64,000 bases of DNA from assembly GCF_018130955.1 (NCBI RefSeq), contig NZ_JAFCJM010000017.1, positions 1 to 64,000 on the forward strand, read 5' to 3'. The DNA is from Bradyrhizobium liaoningense (GTDB lineage: Bacteria; Pseudomonadota; Alphaproteobacteria; Rhizobiales; Xanthobacteraceae). The stretch's first letter is position 1; the number at the start of each line of letters is the position of its first letter. A program made the translations under genes and the position numbers. Under the pieces are notes generated by a model. That model was not told the DNA's origin, ran no database searches, and saw nothing but the letters and a program-made list of their open reading frames with translations. Positions 8,406-16,268 of this stretch are shown piece by piece.

Positions 8406-9122
8406 CTAGCGCCCGCTCAGCACCTGCTTGACCAGTGACGCCCGCAGTTGCGCCAGTTCGCCGCTGGCGTCCATGTCCGCGATCGCTTTGCCGATCTTCG
8501 GGACGAGATCGCGGTGCCGCTCGTGCAAGTAATGATAGATGTAGATCCGCTGCAGCGGCGGGGAGAGCGGATAGATGCGGGCCTCCAGATTGAGCTTCCG
8601 CACCGCGACCAGCCCGCTGAACAGATCGGTCACGATCAGGTCGAAGCGGTCGGCGTCCAGCATCTGGATCATGTTCTCCAGGCTTGTGGTTGCCGTGACG
8701 CGGCTCATGCCGCGGGTGCCGGCTTCCGACGAGCCGACACCGCGCACGATGCCGATGCTGTAGTCCCTGATCGAATCCCAGCCGGCGACGTCGAAGCGAA
8801 GCTTGGTGGTAAAGACCGAAGGCTCGATATAGTTGATCGGTGGCGAGATCTGCACCAGCGTCGGATAATCTTTCGCGAGGTTGGCGATTCTCTGGATTTC
8901 GCCATCGAGCTCGCCGGTGCTCGAGAGTGCGAGTGCGCGCTTGCCAGGGACGTCCTCGAATTCGAGCTTGATGTTCAGACGCGCGTAGACAGCCCGCAGC
9001 ATTTCCCCGCCGACATATTGATCCGGGATGTCGGCGATTCGGGCGAGCCGGATCACCGATTGGGCCTGCGTCGGGCTGCCATGAAGCAGCAGCAGCGCTG
9101 CTATGAGAACTGTCCGCCACAT
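8406..9122 (-). CDS. Periplasmic solute-binding protein, family 3-like (PBPb fold)
   Basis: A 238-residue exported protein. The signal peptide is MWRTVLIAALLLLHGSPTQA, with cleavage after TQA near residue 20. The mature part resembles family 3 solute-binding proteins: VIRLARIADIPDQYVGGEMLRAVY at the N-terminus, GELDGEIQRIANL (the 'GELDG' ligand loop) and a hinge return near VRGVGSSEAGTRG. No permease or ATPase is adjacent. The gene is divergent from a hybrid sensor kinase with a periplasmic domain, so it may serve as a ligand-sensing partner rather than a transporter subunit. ATG 9122 is preferred because it begins the signal peptide. Confidence 0.8.
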   Translation of the reverse strand: MWRTVLIAALLLLHGSPTQAQSVIRLARIADIPDQYVGGEMLRAVYARLNIKLEFEDVPGKRALALSSTGELDGEIQRIANLAKDYPTLVQISPPINYIEPSVFTTKLRFDVAGWDSIRDYSIGIVRGVGSSEAGTRGMSRVTATTSLENMIQMLDADRFDLIVTDLFSGLVAVRKLNLEARIYPLSPPLQRIYIYHYLHERHRDLVPKIGKAIADMDASGELAQLRASLVKQVLSGR

Positions 9123-9453
9123 GACGCGTCTCCGTGTCCGTCCATTGCTACCGCTGGATTGAGGGATCAACGCGATCTACCGGAAGGTGGTCCGTTCCCA
9201 GGGCCGCTTCAACGCGCCGCATCGGGCGGCTCCGGACTTTCACCGATGTCAATCTAGCATGCGCGGTGCTAGTTTGTGACGGGCTCCTGCCGCTGGGCGC
9301 AACATTTGACCCCCGGTTCGCCAATCGCCCAGGGGCTGGAAGGGAGGCTGCGCGAGAGGGGCAGGTCTTGAAGGGGTAGGCCGAACGTCGGCTTGCTCGA
9401 GGCTGCGTGGGACTGGCCTCGGCAGGGATGCCGCCATCACGGGGGAGCGGTGC
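9123..9453. promoter_or_regulatory. Divergent intergenic region between binding protein and hybrid kinase
   Basis: A 331-bp gene-free stretch that must contain both promoters. A short inverted repeat CTAGCA (9254-9259) / TGCTAG (9267-9272) lies near its centre. I see no other clear motif or coding sequence. Confidence 0.4.
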
Positions 9454-11862
9454 ATGGGCAGTGGAGGAGAGAACGACCTTGGCCGCAAGCGCGTCGTTGC
9501 GCCGGCGGCTTCGAAGGACGAATTGAGCGGTATCGGAGCGCCGATCGCGCCGCCGCTTCTCACTGCTCGTTTGTCCCGAATTATCAACTGGCTTGGCGGC
9601 GGCATCGGCCCGCGCCTTTTGGCCGCAGTGCTCTTGTTCAGTTCGGTCGTGACGCTGACCCTGACCGCGTTGCAGCTCTATCTGGACTATGATCGTGAGG
9701 TGAGCGCGATCGAGACGCGCCTCGACGAAATCGGCCGAAGCTATCTCGGCAGTCTTGGCGAAAGCCTGTGGAGCCTCGATCAGAACCAGCTCCGGCTCCA
9801 GCTCAACGGCATCCTGCGTCTGCCCGACATCCGCGCCGCCGAGGTCCGCGAGATCGCCGATCGTCCCAATCCCATCCGAATCGCGGTCGGCGAATCCACG
9901 ACGCGCGCGGCGATCGAGCGGGACTATCCGCTCTCCTATGTCGTGGCGGGGACCAGTCGCCAGATCGGCGTGCTTCATGTTCGGGCAACGCTGACGGAAG
10001 TGTATCGGCAACTCGTCAACCGAGGACTGGTGATCCTGGCAAGCCAGGCGGCAAAGACCTTCCTGGTGTCGTTCTTCATCATCTACATGGTCTACCTGCT
10101 GGTGACCAGGCATCTCGTCGCCATCGCCGGCTTCGTCAGCAAATACAATCTGGCGCGGCCGCCGCCGCCGCTTCAGCTCGACCGCCGGCCGCCGCGCGAT
10201 CCGGACGAACTCGACAAGATGATCGACGCGTTCAACGCCATGTGCGCGAGCCTCCAGCGTGCCTATGGCGAGTTGCGCCGGGCCAATACTCAGCTCGAAC
10301 GCGACCTCGTGATCCGGCAGCGCGCCGAGGAGGACGCGCGGCGAAGCGAACAGCGTTTTCGCGACTATGCCGAGACCGCGTCCGACTGGTTCTGGGAGAC
10401 CGGGCCCGACCACGTGTTCACCTATATCTCGGACCGCGCGGACGCCTTCGGCATCGGCGGCAACTACGTGATCGGCAAACGCCGTGGCGACACCGCGGCC
10501 GACCGCGACAGCGAGCCGCAGAAATGGCTCGACCACCTGGCCTTGCTGGACCGGCACGAGCCGTTCCGGAAGTTCGAGTATCGCGGCCGCGACGCGGCCG
10601 GACGGGTCCATCATATCAGCGTCAACGGCCAGCCGGTCTTTGCGGACGACGGCCGCTTCCTCGGCTATCGCGGATCGGCCACCGACCTCACCGAACAGCA
10701 CGAGACCGAGGAGCGGCTGCGGCAGTCGCAGAAGATGGACGCGATCGGGCAGCTCACCGGCGGCGTCGCGCACGACTTCAACAACGTGCTCACGGTCATC
10801 ACCGGCACGATCGAGATCCTGCAGGAGGGGCTCGCGGACAAGCCGCAGCTTGCCGCGATCGCCCAGCTCATTGACGATGCGGCGACGCGCGGCGCCGAGA
10901 TCACCACGCAGCTCCTGACCTTCGCGCGCCGCCAGCCGCTCGAGCCGCGCGAGATCGACGTCAACGGTCTCGTGCTCGAGACGGCGCGGCTCCTCAAGCC
11001 GATCCTCGGCGAGCACATCAGCATCGAGACGGCGCTCGCTGAGGATGCGTGGTCCGCGATGGCCGATCCCTCGCAGCTCTCCTCGGCCATCGTCAATCTC
11101 GCCGTCAACGCACGCGATGCGATGCCGGGCGGTGGCATGCTGAGGCTGGAGACCGCCAATCTGGCGTTCATGTCGATCGCGGATTCCGGCGACGGCGAGG
11201 TACGGCCGGGCGAATTCGTGATGATCGCGGTCACCGATACCGGCCATGGCATCCCCGCCGAGATCCGTGCCCGCGTGTTCGAGCCGTTCTTCACCACCAA
11301 GGGGATCGGGCAGGGCACCGGGCTCGGCCTCAGCATGGTCTACGGCTTTGCCAGGCAGACCGGCGGCACCGTCAGGATCGAGAGCGAGGAAGGCCGCGGC
11401 ACGGTGGTCAGACTGTTTCTGCCGCGTTCGGTGGGACAGGCGGCGGCGCGCGCCGAGCCGGTGCAGACGCCCGGCCTGCCGCGCGGACACGAGACCATCC
11501 TCGTGGTCGAGGACGATCCACTGGTGCAGGGCTATGTGATCGCCCAGCTCGGCAGCCTCGGCTATCGCACGCTGGTCGCCGGCGACGGCGCGACCGCACT
11601 CGCGTTCGTCGACCAGGGAGCCAAATTCGACCTCCTGTTCACCGACGTGATCATGCCGGGCGGGATCAACGGCAAGGAATTGGCCGATACGATCCGGGCG
11701 CGCCGCGCGAGCGTGAAGGTGCTGTTCACCTCGGGCTACACCGACAACACCCTCATGCATGAAGGCCACCTCGATCCCGGCGTGGCGCTGCTCAGAAAGC
11801 CGTACCGGAAGGCGGAGCTGTCGCGGAAGCTCCGCGAGGTGCTGACGGGCGGGCCCGGCTAA
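9454..11862 (+). CDS. Hybrid sensor histidine kinase with periplasmic sensor, PAS and receiver domains
   Basis: An 802-residue inner-membrane hybrid kinase. TM1 is about 55-75, the periplasmic sensor 76-190, and TM2 193-217. A linker and coiled coil run to about 295, with a PAS domain (SEQRFRDYAETASDWFWET) at about 298-425. The HisKA motif GGVAHDFNN carries the phospho-acceptor H440. The ATPase domain has N-box NLAVNARDAMPGGG, G1 DTGHGIP, F-box FEPFFTTK and G2 GTGLGLSMVYG. The C-terminal receiver (about 685-800) has phospho-acceptor D731 in LLFTDVIMPGG. It belongs to the PAS/HWE-unrelated, NtrB-like group. No separate response regulator is adjacent, so output probably passes through another receiver. 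It may sense through the divergent periplasmic binding protein. Confidence 0.9.
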   Translation: MGSGGENDLGRKRVVAPAASKDELSGIGAPIAPPLLTARLSRIINWLGGGIGPRLLAAVLLFSSVVTLTLTALQLYLDYDREVSAIETRLDEIGRSYLGSLGESLWSLDQNQLRLQLNGILRLPDIRAAEVREIADRPNPIRIAVGESTTRAAIERDYPLSYVVAGTSRQIGVLHVRATLTEVYRQLVNRGLVILASQAAKTFLVSFFIIYMVYLLVTRHLVAIAGFVSKYNLARPPPPLQLDRRPPRDPDELDKMIDAFNAMCASLQRAYGELRRANTQLERDLVIRQRAEEDARRSEQRFRDYAETASDWFWETGPDHVFTYISDRADAFGIGGNYVIGKRRGDTAADRDSEPQKWLDHLALLDRHEPFRKFEYRGRDAAGRVHHISVNGQPVFADDGRFLGYRGSATDLTEQHETEERLRQSQKMDAIGQLTGGVAHDFNNVLTVITGTIEILQEGLADKPQLAAIAQLIDDAATRGAEITTQLLTFARRQPLEPREIDVNGLVLETARLLKPILGEHISIETALAEDAWSAMADPSQLSSAIVNLAVNARDAMPGGGMLRLETANLAFMSIADSGDGEVRPGEFVMIAVTDTGHGIPAEIRARVFEPFFTTKGIGQGTGLGLSMVYGFARQTGGTVRIESEEGRGTVVRLFLPRSVGQAAARAEPVQTPGLPRGHETILVVEDDPLVQGYVIAQLGSLGYRTLVAGDGATALAFVDQGAKFDLLFTDVIMPGGINGKELADTIRARRASVKVLFTSGYTDNTLMHEGHLDPGVALLRKPYRKAELSRKLREVLTGGPG

Positions 11863-11874
11863 AAAAGGATCGCT

Positions 11875-11912
11875 CAAAAGAAAAGGCGCGGCGGGAGTGA
11901 ACCCGTCGCGCC
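11875..11912 (-). terminator. Intrinsic terminator of the short minus-strand transcript
   Basis: An 11-bp hairpin pairs 11885-11895 with 11902-11912 with one G-T pair. Read on the minus strand it is followed by TTTTCTTTT (11884-11876). On the plus strand it may also help end the kinase transcript, but the T run is only on the minus side. Confidence 0.7.
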
Positions 11913-11975
11913 CGATCTGTTGTCTCGCTGGTCCAGGGCTGAGAGCGCCCCGATGCCAGGCTCTCATCCGAGAAG

Positions 11976-12020
11976 CTAGCGGGCGATCCCAGCGAGGTGA
12001 CAGCGCTTGAGATAAGACAC
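11976..12020 (-). CDS. 14-residue peptide with very strong ribosome-binding site
   Basis: GTG at 12020 opens a 14-codon ORF, MSYLKRCHLAGIAR, ending TAG (11976-11978). AAAGGAGGTGATCC (12035-12022) is complementary to the whole 3' end of 16S rRNA and is placed ideally for this GTG. The peptide is basic with one Cys and one His. No family is known to me. The initiation signal is far stronger than any other in the window, which argues that translation, or ribosome binding itself, matters. Confidence 0.5.
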   Translation of the reverse strand: MSYLKRCHLAGIAR

Positions 12021-12056
12021 TGGATCACCTCCTTTCGTTGGTTTCGGGAGATTTTA

Positions 12057-12085
12057 ATATAGGGGCCGGCAACCGCGCTGTTAAG
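12057..12085 (-). promoter_or_regulatory. Sigma-70-type (rhizobial housekeeping) promoter
   Basis: On the minus strand, -35 CTTAAC (12085-12080), a 17-bp spacer and -10 CTATAT (12062-12057). This differs from the rhizobial consensus CTTGAC-N17-CTATAT at a single base. It drives the short transcript described above. Confidence 0.65.
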
Positions 12086-12207
12086 ACCGGAATCGCCGGG
12101 GGCTTAGGATCGGAACCGGGACCGCTGCCAAGTCGCCTGTCAGGCCGTCTGTCAAGTCGCGCAGGGCGGTTGAGGCGGCCGTCCCGCCGTGTTAGGTGAT
12201 CCCCAAC

Positions 12208-12281
12208 GCGGGTGTAGCTCAATGGTAGAGCAGCAGCCTTCCAAGCTGAATACGAGGGTTCGATTCCCTTCACCCGCTCCA
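12208..12281 (+). tRNA. tRNA-Gly (anticodon TCC)
   Basis: A 74-nt tRNA. The acceptor GCGGGTG (12208-12214) pairs with CACCCGC (12271-12277), the D arm is GCTCAATGGTAGAGC, and the anticodon loop CTTCCAA gives TCC. The T arm is GAGGGTTCGATTCCCTT and TCCA is encoded. Accessory DNA starts immediately downstream, so this tRNA could be an integration site. Confidence 0.95.
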
Positions 12282-12611
12282 ATGTTTTCAATGATTTAGC
12301 GCGTCAAGGCCTCTTCATTCTGACAAGCGGCGCTTTCTCATTCTGACAAACGTTCACTTTCCCTTCGCTTGTCTTGCCCCGCGCTTGATGCGTTTCATTT
12401 GCGCATCCTGCTTGGCCTCTTCATCGTCGTGCAGATAGTTGGCCATGGCTTTCGTCGATGCCATTGGCCCTTCTTCATCAACTGAGTTTCCGTCAAGCCG
12501 GACGCACTCGCCTCTAACGACGGGATGGTCGCGGCCGGAGCCGTTGTTGTTTCCTCGGGTAATCCCGCCGGGCTTCAGGAATCAACTCGGGTAGCAGCAA
12601 GGCGATAAGCT
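12282..12611. other. Gene-poor junction behind tRNA-Gly with a 12-bp direct repeat
   Basis: No confident gene lies in these 330 bp. TCATTCTGACAA occurs twice, at 12315-12326 and 12338-12349. Iterated short repeats of this type are found at ends of IS21-family elements, but no transposase is present. A 36-codon minus-strand ORF ends beside the repeats. I read the stretch as a scarred boundary between core chromosome and the accessory modules. Confidence 0.4.
12354..12464 (-). pseudogene. Short ORF or gene remnant, unknown
   Basis: ATG 12464 opens 36 codons (MASTKAMANYLHDDEEAKQD..., ending RQAKGK). The same frame stays open about 38 codons further upstream without a start. The composition is protein-like (acidic then basic), but the length and place suggest the tail of a truncated gene. 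No family is recognised. Confidence 0.25.
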
Positions 12612-13976
12612 TCAACGCGCGATCTGATCGACTGACGCCCTCCAGGCGTCGCGATACGCGTCGAGGCCGGCGATCGCAGCCGGATGAACGGGCGTCGGCG
12701 CTGCGATGGGATAAGTCGGGGGCCAGTGCGCCAGCAGGGCGGCGCCGCGTGCGGTGCCTGCGGCGTCCTTCGCCGCAAAGATGCGCTGTTTCGGCCTCAG
12801 GGCGCCGAGCAGCTCGCAGAAGGCGGGATTGCCGACGAAGGGGCCTTCGATGACGAAATCGCCGCTGGTTGCGCCCATCCGCGTCAGCATGAGATCGCTG
12901 ATCAGCGCACAATAGAGCGTCGCAAGCGCCGTGCGATCGGCTGCTGCGACGTCGCCGACGATCACGCCCTCGGTCGCCGCATAAGGTCCGCCCTGACCAG
13001 AGAAGCAGGGCAGGGCCATCGCGCCGGAGACGATGACGCGCTCAACCGCGTCGAGATCCGGATTGCCGCCGCCGCCCGCGATGACGGCGAATTCGCGTCC
13101 TCCCATGAAACGCCCGCAGGCGATGGGACGGCCCAGCGCGTCGACGTTGGCGAGCGTGTCGTCGCGAGGATCGAGCTGATCGAGCGAAAGGCCCACACAC
13201 ATCAGGATCACCCAGGTGCCGGTCGACAACACGGTGAACGGTGCCTGGCGCGAGACGAGGTAGGGCAGTAGCGAAGCGTTGGAATCGTGGATACCGCAAA
13301 AGACTTGCGTTTCAGGCGCGAGCCCGGTTAGGGCGGCGATTTCAGGCTGAATCGGACCGATTGGATCGAAGGCGCGGCGCAGCGGCGGCAGCAAGTGGTC
13401 GACGCCGAGAGCTTTGACGAGGCTCGAGACCTGTCCCTGCCGCGGCGCCCAGAGATCAGTATGGGCGCCGAGCGAGGTGACTTCCGAGGCTGCAACGCCG
13501 CTCAGGCGCCAGGTCCAATATTGCGGATAGCCAACGAAATACCTTGCTTTGGCGAAAAGGTCCGGACAGCGCCACTTCTGATAGGCGAGCTGCCGGCCGA
13601 GATTGAGGCCGGCCGGTACTTTCGGCGACAGGCTCTCCGAAAAGGGCGGGCGCAGCCTGGCATAGTCGGGCTCGATCACTTCTACGCCCGTGAATTCGTA
13701 GTCCATGACCGGAGCGGCGAGCTCGCTCTCGCCGATCAAAGCGCCGGCTGCGCCATGCGCGGTCGGAACGATCGCACCGATCTGATGCGCGCGTGCAGCC
13801 TCACGAAACGCATCGAGGAAGAAGTTCCATGCGCTCTCAACATCTTCGTGCGGATAGGGCGGGCCCGGCCGAACGCAGTTGGGCGCCGACTTTTCCCAGA
13901 GAAGTCGGCCGTCGTTAAACAAGGCAAGCTTTACGTTGGTCTTGCCGATGTCAAGGACTGCGACCGTCTGGCTCAT
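12612..13976 (-). CDS. rhaK: L-rhamnulose kinase RhaK, FGGY carbohydrate kinase family
   Basis: A 454-residue FGGY-type sugar kinase. The phosphate-1 motif VAVLDIGKTNVKLALF is at the N-terminus, AHGAAGALI follows near 75, and the ATP-side motif VLSTGTWVILM is near 265. Low similarity to xylulo- or glycerol kinases and its place as last gene of a rha operon support rhamnulose as substrate. In Rhizobium leguminosarum the equivalent kinase is also needed for activity of the ABC transporter (family knowledge). ATG 13976 is chosen; a TTG four codons upstream is possible. It is separated from rhaS by 136 bp, where other rhizobia have rhaU. Confidence 0.85.
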   Translation of the reverse strand: MSQTVAVLDIGKTNVKLALFNDGRLLWEKSAPNCVRPGPPYPHEDVESAWNFFLDAFREAARAHQIGAIVPTAHGAAGALIGESELAAPVMDYEFTGVEVIEPDYARLRPPFSESLSPKVPAGLNLGRQLAYQKWRCPDLFAKARYFVGYPQYWTWRLSGVAASEVTSLGAHTDLWAPRQGQVSSLVKALGVDHLLPPLRRAFDPIGPIQPEIAALTGLAPETQVFCGIHDSNASLLPYLVSRQAPFTVLSTGTWVILMCVGLSLDQLDPRDDTLANVDALGRPIACGRFMGGREFAVIAGGGGNPDLDAVERVIVSGAMALPCFSGQGGPYAATEGVIVGDVAAADRTALATLYCALISDLMLTRMGATSGDFVIEGPFVGNPAFCELLGALRPKQRIFAAKDAAGTARGAALLAHWPPTYPIAAPTPVHPAAIAGLDAYRDAWRASVDQIAR

Positions 13977-14112
13977 CGTCAAGCTCAAGGCAAGTGGAAC
14001 ATCTCGACAAGCAACATCACCACCGTGTCATGGCCGGCTTGTTACGGCCATGACAGCGGAGGCCAAAAGTGCGTCGCACGCGAGCGTTCTGTGGCCGGGC
14101 GACGAGTCCAGA

Positions 14113-15228
14113 TCAGAAATCGAAGTCCTTGATGTTCTGCTTTGTGAAGATGAAGGGCGAGCCAAGCAGGATCTCGCTGCCATTGACCACGTTCAGCTTG
14201 CCAAGCTTGCCCGCGTCCACCGAGGTCGCGCCCGGCTTCAGGCTGCCGTCGACCACGGCACGCATCACGTAGGTCGCGGCATAGCCGAGATCGACCGGAT
14301 TCCACAGCACGACCGACTTCACGCAGTCCGCGTTGACATACGGCTTCATCGCATTGGGCGTGGCAAGGCCGACCACCGCCACCTTGCCGCAGAGCTTGGC
14401 CTTGGTCACCGCTTCCGCCGAAGCGGGTGTCGCGACCGAGGTCATGCCGAACAGGCCAGCGAGCTTGTCGCCATGCTTGTTGATCAGCGTCGTCGCCTGG
14501 TTGAAGGACAGGTTATTGTCCTCCTGCGCCTCGACCGTTTCCAGCCATTTCAGCTTGGGGTGACACTTCTGCGCATAGGCCCACATCTCGGCGATCCAGC
14601 GTGCCTGGTTCGGCGTCGTGAAGGTCGAGGTGACAATCGCGAAGCTCTTGTCCTCGCCAGCCTCCTTGGCCATCGAGTCGATCATCGCCTTGGCGATGCC
14701 GTTGAACTCGGCCTGGTTGACGAACCATTCGCGCGCATCCGGCGTCGAGTTGGCGTCATAGCCGATGACATGGATGCCCTTGGACAGGGCCTTCTTCAAG
14801 ACCGGCGCGATAGCCACCGGATCGTTGGCGGCGAAGAGAATGCCGTCGACGCCGCTGGTGATGTAATTGTCGATGAACTTGATCTGCTCGTCGATCTTGG
14901 CTTCGGTCGGGCCGTCGGTCTTCACCGTGACATTGCCGAGCGCCTTGGCGGCGTCCTGCATGCCTTTCGACGTCGCGTTGAAATAGCCGATGCCGATCAG
15001 CTTCGGCACGTCGACGAGCGTGATCGGTTTGCCGGCCTTGTCGGCCGCATTGGTTGGCCGGCCGCCGTCATAAGGCTTGGCCGCGGGCGCGGCGTTGGCC
15101 TCACCAGCCGAACAGGCAAGCGGATTGACCGGCAGGTCGTCCGCGCCGTCCCATCTCTTGTCCGCCGCCGAGGCCGTTCCGGCCAGCAGCGTCGCGCTGA
15201 GGAATGCAGCAGCAAATCCGAGTTTCAT
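14113..15228 (-). CDS. rhaS: Rhamnose ABC transporter periplasmic binding protein RhaS
   Basis: A 371-residue family 2 (ribose/LacI-fold) sugar-binding protein with signal peptide MKLGFAAAFLSATLLAGTASAA. Mature sequence landmarks are PKLIGIGYFNATSKGMQDAAKAL near 80, DGILFAANDPVAIAPVLKKA near 130 and GIHVIGYDANSTPDAREWFVNQ near 155. ATG 15228 has GGGAGG seven bases upstream; the longer reading from 15243 starts inside that site. It brings L-rhamnose to RhaPQ. In the classical R. leguminosarum order it is the second gene; here it sits after the permeases. Confidence 0.87.
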   Translation of the reverse strand: MKLGFAAAFLSATLLAGTASAADKRWDGADDLPVNPLACSAGEANAAPAAKPYDGGRPTNAADKAGKPITLVDVPKLIGIGYFNATSKGMQDAAKALGNVTVKTDGPTEAKIDEQIKFIDNYITSGVDGILFAANDPVAIAPVLKKALSKGIHVIGYDANSTPDAREWFVNQAEFNGIAKAMIDSMAKEAGEDKSFAIVTSTFTTPNQARWIAEMWAYAQKCHPKLKWLETVEAQEDNNLSFNQATTLINKHGDKLAGLFGMTSVATPASAEAVTKAKLCGKVAVVGLATPNAMKPYVNADCVKSVVLWNPVDLGYAATYVMRAVVDGSLKPGATSVDAGKLGKLNVVNGSEILLGSPFIFTKQNIKDFDF

Positions 15229-15275
15229 TTTGTTTCCTCCCATGTTGAAGCCGCTTTTCGCGGCCAGTCATTCCA

Positions 15276-16268
15276 TCAAACGCCCTCACGTCGCCGCTGG
15301 AGCGAACTCGCCACAAGAGTTGAAAGGATGAGCACCGTGCCGATGACCACAATCGTCGCGTCGCCCTTGACGCCGGTCAGGGCCAGCCCGTTTTTCAGGA
15401 GCTGGATCATCGCCAGGCCGACCACGGTGCCCCAGATCGTGCCGACGCCTCCGAATATGCTGGTGCCGCCGAGCACCACCGCCGCGATCACGTCCAGCTC
15501 ATAGCCCATCCCCATGTCCGAGCGGGTTGTCGTCACGCGCGAGACGAGAACACAAGCCGAGAGACCGGCCATGAAGCCCGATAGTGTGTAGATGATCAGT
15601 TTGACGCGATCGACCGGCAAACCGGAAAAGCGCGCGGCGGTCTCGTTGTTGCCGATCGCATAGAGTGTCCGGCCGAAAGTGGTGCGGTCAAGAACGATTG
15701 CCGCGACCACGATCGAGATCAGCAAGAGCCACAGCTGAGCCGGCACGCCGAACAAATTGTCTTGTCCAATGAAATAGAACCATTCCGGGTAGCCGCGCAC
15801 CGAACGCGCCTGGCTGATCCCCTCGGCGAGCCCGCGATAGAGGGCGAGCGTCGCGATCGTCATGATCAGCGGCGGCACTTTCACCCTGGTGATGACGATC
15901 CCGTTGAGGAAGCCCGCTGCGGCACCGACGAGCAGCGAGAAGCAGATCGCCAGCGGCAAGGGAAAGCCGAATACCTTCCAGGAATAGCCAAGCAGGATCG
16001 CGCAGAGCCCGACGATCGAGCCGACCGAGAGATCGATGCCGCCCGTGATGATGATGAAGGTCATCGGCAGCGCGATCAGCCCGACCTCGGTCGTCAGCCT
16101 GCCTTGATTGAGCAGATTGTCGAGCGTGAGGAAGCGATTGTTCAAGTAGCCGAGCACGATCAACGCAACGAGCAGGATCAGTGCGAGCATGGTCTCGTGG
16201 CGCAGCAGCCACCAGGGCACGACACGCTTGGCGCTGTGGGGGAGAGGGATTTCGCTCATGGCGCTCAT
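15276..16268 (-). CDS. rhaQ: Rhamnose ABC transporter permease RhaQ
   Basis: A 330-residue BPD_transp_2 (RbsC-type) permease with about ten transmembrane helices. The family signature MTFIIITGGIDLSVGSIVGL is near residue 75. It starts MSAMSEIPLPHS at ATG 16268, overlapping the stop of rhaP in ATGA; an ATG nine bases later is the alternative. Long open reading upstream of this start is the shadow of rhaP. It pairs with RhaP in the membrane. Confidence 0.88.
   Translation of the reverse strand: MSAMSEIPLPHSAKRVVPWWLLRHETMLALILLVALIVLGYLNNRFLTLDNLLNQGRLTTEVGLIALPMTFIIITGGIDLSVGSIVGLCAILLGYSWKVFGFPLPLAICFSLLVGAAAGFLNGIVITRVKVPPLIMTIATLALYRGLAEGISQARSVRGYPEWFYFIGQDNLFGVPAQLWLLLISIVVAAIVLDRTTFGRTLYAIGNNETAARFSGLPVDRVKLIIYTLSGFMAGLSACVLVSRVTTTRSDMGMGYELDVIAAVVLGGTSIFGGVGTIWGTVVGLAMIQLLKNGLALTGVKGDATIVVIGTVLILSTLVASSLQRRREGV

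Larger units (their letters stand above)
11875..12051 (-). ncRNA. Short stand-alone transcript encoding a 14-residue peptide (sRNA or dual-function RNA)
   Basis: A compact minus-strand unit runs from a consensus promoter (12057-12085) to an intrinsic terminator (11875-11912). It has a near-perfect Shine-Dalgarno and a 14-codon ORF near its 5' end. The 3' half can fold into a hairpin (GAGAGC ... GCTCTC around 11941-11965) before the terminator. No gene follows on the same strand, so it is not a leader of anything. The ends are inferred; the start is placed about six bases after the -10 box. Confidence 0.6.

Noticed and set aside
9148..11967. 939-codon minus-strand open frame
   Set aside because: It is the antisense shadow of the hybrid kinase in GC-rich DNA; its sequence is low-complexity Arg/Asp/Glu/His-rich and has no family features.
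12021..12037. Plus-strand match to the 3' end of 16S rRNA (TGGATCACCTCCTTTC)
   Set aside because: No further 16S sequence adjoins it. On the minus strand it is an ideally placed Shine-Dalgarno between a consensus promoter and a GTG, which explains it fully.
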